Below, in pieces: positions 4,806-6,151 of a DNA stretch of 6,151 nt. This stretch comes from Pseudomonadota bacterium (lineage in GTDB: Bacteria; Pseudomonadota; Gammaproteobacteria; Steroidobacterales; Steroidobacteraceae): assembly GCA_021815905.1 (NCBI GenBank), contig JAKAZP010000163.1:1-6151 (forward strand), given 5' to 3'. Within the stretch, counting starts at the first letter, position 1, and every line of letters begins with the position of its first letter. The position numbers were made by a program, and so were the translations under genes. The notes beneath the pieces are model-generated. The model saw only the letters and a list, made by a program, of their open reading frames with translations. It made no database searches and was not told the origin of the DNA.

Positions 4806-6151
4806 GCCGTGGGTTGACTGTCAGGCTGACACTCAGCGCCGTCGGATTCCTCTGCACCGTGCTCGTGGCGTTCGGGGCATTCGGGCTCTGGCCACCCACC
4901 CGGCTGCCGATGCGCATCGAGCAGCGTGCCGGCGGCCAATTCGTCGTGATGTCCGCGACCGGCCCGGCACCGCCTCCTCCGCTCCTCGAGGGCGATGTCC
5001 TGGATCTGAATGCCATGACTCCGGCGAGCCGCGCCGCACTGCTGCCCCAAGAGGAAAACATCCGTCGAGGAACGCAGATCCGGATCGCCGTGACCCGCAA
5101 TGGCCACGTGCTGCGGGTCCCGCTCGCATTCGTGCCGCAGGCGCAGTCTCGAGCCGAAAAGCTGCAAGACTGGATCGGCGGCGGTGCGATGATGCCGCTG
5201 TTTCTGTTGTGCGCCCTGCTCACGCTCTGGAAGGGCCGCAGCGCGGCTGCGTGGGGACTCACGGTCTTCTCGCTGGCGTCCGTCGTCACCAACGGCATCG
5301 AAGTGATTCCTGCGCAGCCGCTCGCAAGCTTCTGGATCGTGCAGGTCAGCCATGCGTTGGCAGCGCTCGCGCTCGTCCCTGCGATCTACGTCACGGCCGA
5401 GGCGCTCGCGTACGACGGCCTCTCGCCGCGCGCGCGGACGGGGATGCGCGTCTCGCTCGCGACGCTCGCCTTGTTCATCTTCGGCATGCGGGTTGCGGAG
5501 GACGTCGCTTTCGCCTACTTCGGCATACCCCGGTCCCCGGCGCTCGAGCGGGTGGCGAGCGGCCTGTTGCTGGCTCTGCTCGCCTTTCCCATGCTCGCGC
5601 TGGCACTGGGCTACCGTCATTCGGGTCGCGAAAGCCAGTTGCGCATGCGCTGGGTTCTTGCGAGCACCGTCCTGATGGTGCTCGCGACGGTTGCACAGCT
5701 TGCGATCTCCGGGTCGAGTCACCCCGATCTCTCGCGTGTCGCCCAGGTTGCACAAGGGTTCGTGATGCTCGGCTACATCTACGCCGTGCTGCGCACGCGG
5801 CTCGTGGATGTGTCCTTCGTCATCAATCGCGCCCTGGTGTTCGCCTCGATCACGGCGCTTTTGTTCGGTGTCTTCTCCCTGCTCGAGCTTGTGCTGCATC
5901 AGTTCGCGGTCGGCGAGCGGCTCAGCTGGATCCTTCAGGGAGCGACGGCGCTCGTGTTCGCGATGGCGCTGAGTCCGCTGCACCGCAGGATCGAGCATTC
6001 GCTCGAGAAGCTCTTCTTTCATCGCCAGCGGCTCGCGCTCGGCTCGGTGCGCAGCTTCGCGACGGAGTGCGCCTTCATCGAGCAGGAGCACCGGCTGCTC
6101 GAGACCGCCGTCGGGCGTCTCGCGCCCCAGTGCTCCGCCGTGGCCGTGTAC
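4802..6151 (+). CDS. Multi-pass membrane signalling protein with PDZ-like and GAF-like regions, C-terminus beyond the window
   Basis: 450 codons are open to the right edge with no stop. Residues 5-29 form a first membrane helix or signal anchor. Residues 35-115 are extracytoplasmic and PDZ-like: 'LLEGDVLDLNAMTP' resembles the carboxylate-binding/GD loop, and 'RRGTQIRIAVTRNGHVLRVPLAF' (88-110) the final strands. About eight or nine further hydrophobic segments follow (near 124-143, 150-167, 177-200, 214-232, 250-270, 284-303, 316-331, 341-367, 373-391). 'LVDVSFVINRALVFASITALLFG' (334-356) is typical of membrane sensors in which a cytoplasmic helical linker leads to a GAF domain. That linker is present (394-436, 'HRRIEHSLEKLFFHRQR...FATECAFIEQEHRLLETAVGRL'), and 'APQCSAVAVY' looks like the first GAF strand. 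The output domain (histidine kinase, cyclase, phosphatase or none) is outside the window. Start: ATG with weak Shine-Dalgarno, overlapping the stop of a short upstream ORF; no other in-frame start was found nearby. Confidence 0.85.
   Translation, partial: MSRGLTVRLTLSAVGFLCTVLVAFGAFGLWPPTRLPMRIEQRAGGQFVVMSATGPAPPPPLLEGDVLDLNAMTPASRAALLPQEENIRRGTQIRIAVTRNGHVLRVPLAFVPQAQSRAEKLQDWIGGGAMMPLFLLCALLTLWKGRSAAAWGLTVFSLASVVTNGIEVIPAQPLASFWIVQVSHALAALALVPAIYVTAEALAYDGLSPRARTGMRVSLATLALFIFGMRVAEDVAFAYFGIPRSPALERVASGLLLALLAFPMLALALGYRHSGRESQLRMRWVLASTVLMVLATVAQLAISGSSHPDLSRVAQVAQGFVMLGYIYAVLRTRLVDVSFVINRALVFASITALLFGVFSLLELVLHQFAVGERLSWILQGATALVFAMALSPLHRRIEHSLEKLFFHRQRLALGSVRSFATECAFIEQEHRLLETAVGRLAPQCSAVAVY

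Noticed and set aside
3631..5298. Long minus-strand open frame (555 codons) opposite the alpha/beta hydrolase and sensor
   Set aside because: It runs antisense to a well-supported enzyme and a membrane protein, has no recognisable domain, is low-complexity (Arg/Ser/Ala/Pro-rich), and is explained by high GC codon bias.
4415..6091. Long minus-strand open frame (558 codons) rich in Arg, Glu, His and Gln
   Set aside because: It is the antisense shadow of the sensor gene; the Arg/Glu/His/Gln-rich composition is what reverse-reading of Leu/Ala/Val-rich membrane codons gives.

Overview
This is a GC-rich bacterial chromosomal segment. Codons strongly prefer G or C in the third position, so long antisense shadow ORFs lie opposite most real genes. 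The gene families (class C-type serine hydrolase, YccF-domain membrane protein, EntS-like MFS exporter, TFIIB-type zinc ribbon protein, alpha/beta hydrolase, multi-pass GAF-linked sensor) and the Shine-Dalgarno and sigma70-like -10 elements suggest a high-GC proteobacterium. The alpha/beta hydrolase looks most like versions I associate with Xanthomonadales/Nevskiales-type Gammaproteobacteria. That placement is inference from family resemblance, not a database match.

Layout from left to right. (1) A secreted penicillin-binding-protein/beta-lactamase-fold serine hydrolase on the minus strand, 1080 down to 1, loses its C-terminus at the window edge. (2) A 257-bp divergent intergenic region carries a hairpin and direct-repeat cluster at 1215-1265. 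(3) A plus-strand two-gene unit follows: a YccF-domain inner-membrane protein (1338-1727) whose stop overlaps by four bases the GTG start of a 12-TM MFS_3-type exporter (1724-3010). (4) A small minus-strand protein with two TFIIB-type zinc ribbons (3075-3515) converges on the exporter. It has a clear Shine-Dalgarno and a perfect TATAAT upstream. (5) A divergent 160-bp region with two perfect inverted repeats separates it from a plus-strand alpha/beta hydrolase (3676-4617). (6) A 184-bp spacer holds a 10-bp inverted repeat, a -10-like box and a possible 29-codon leader ORF. The leader overlaps by ATGA the start of a large membrane signalling protein (4802 to the right edge), which has a PDZ-like extracytoplasmic region, many membrane segments and the beginning of a GAF-like domain. 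Both window-edge genes are real but incomplete.

The genes do not form one recognisable pathway. The only tightly linked pair is YccF plus MFS. The others look like independent envelope, housekeeping and signalling genes. I see no mobile element, CRISPR array, rRNA, tRNA, toxin-antitoxin or phage-defence module. The points most worth a second look are the translationally coupled YccF/exporter pair, the alpha/beta hydrolase with its likely acid on a glutamate after strand 6 (as in DhaA/LinB-type haloalkane dehalogenases) but a serine nucleophile, the possible leader ORF in front of the sensor, and the hairpin-rich divergent control region around 3534-3612.
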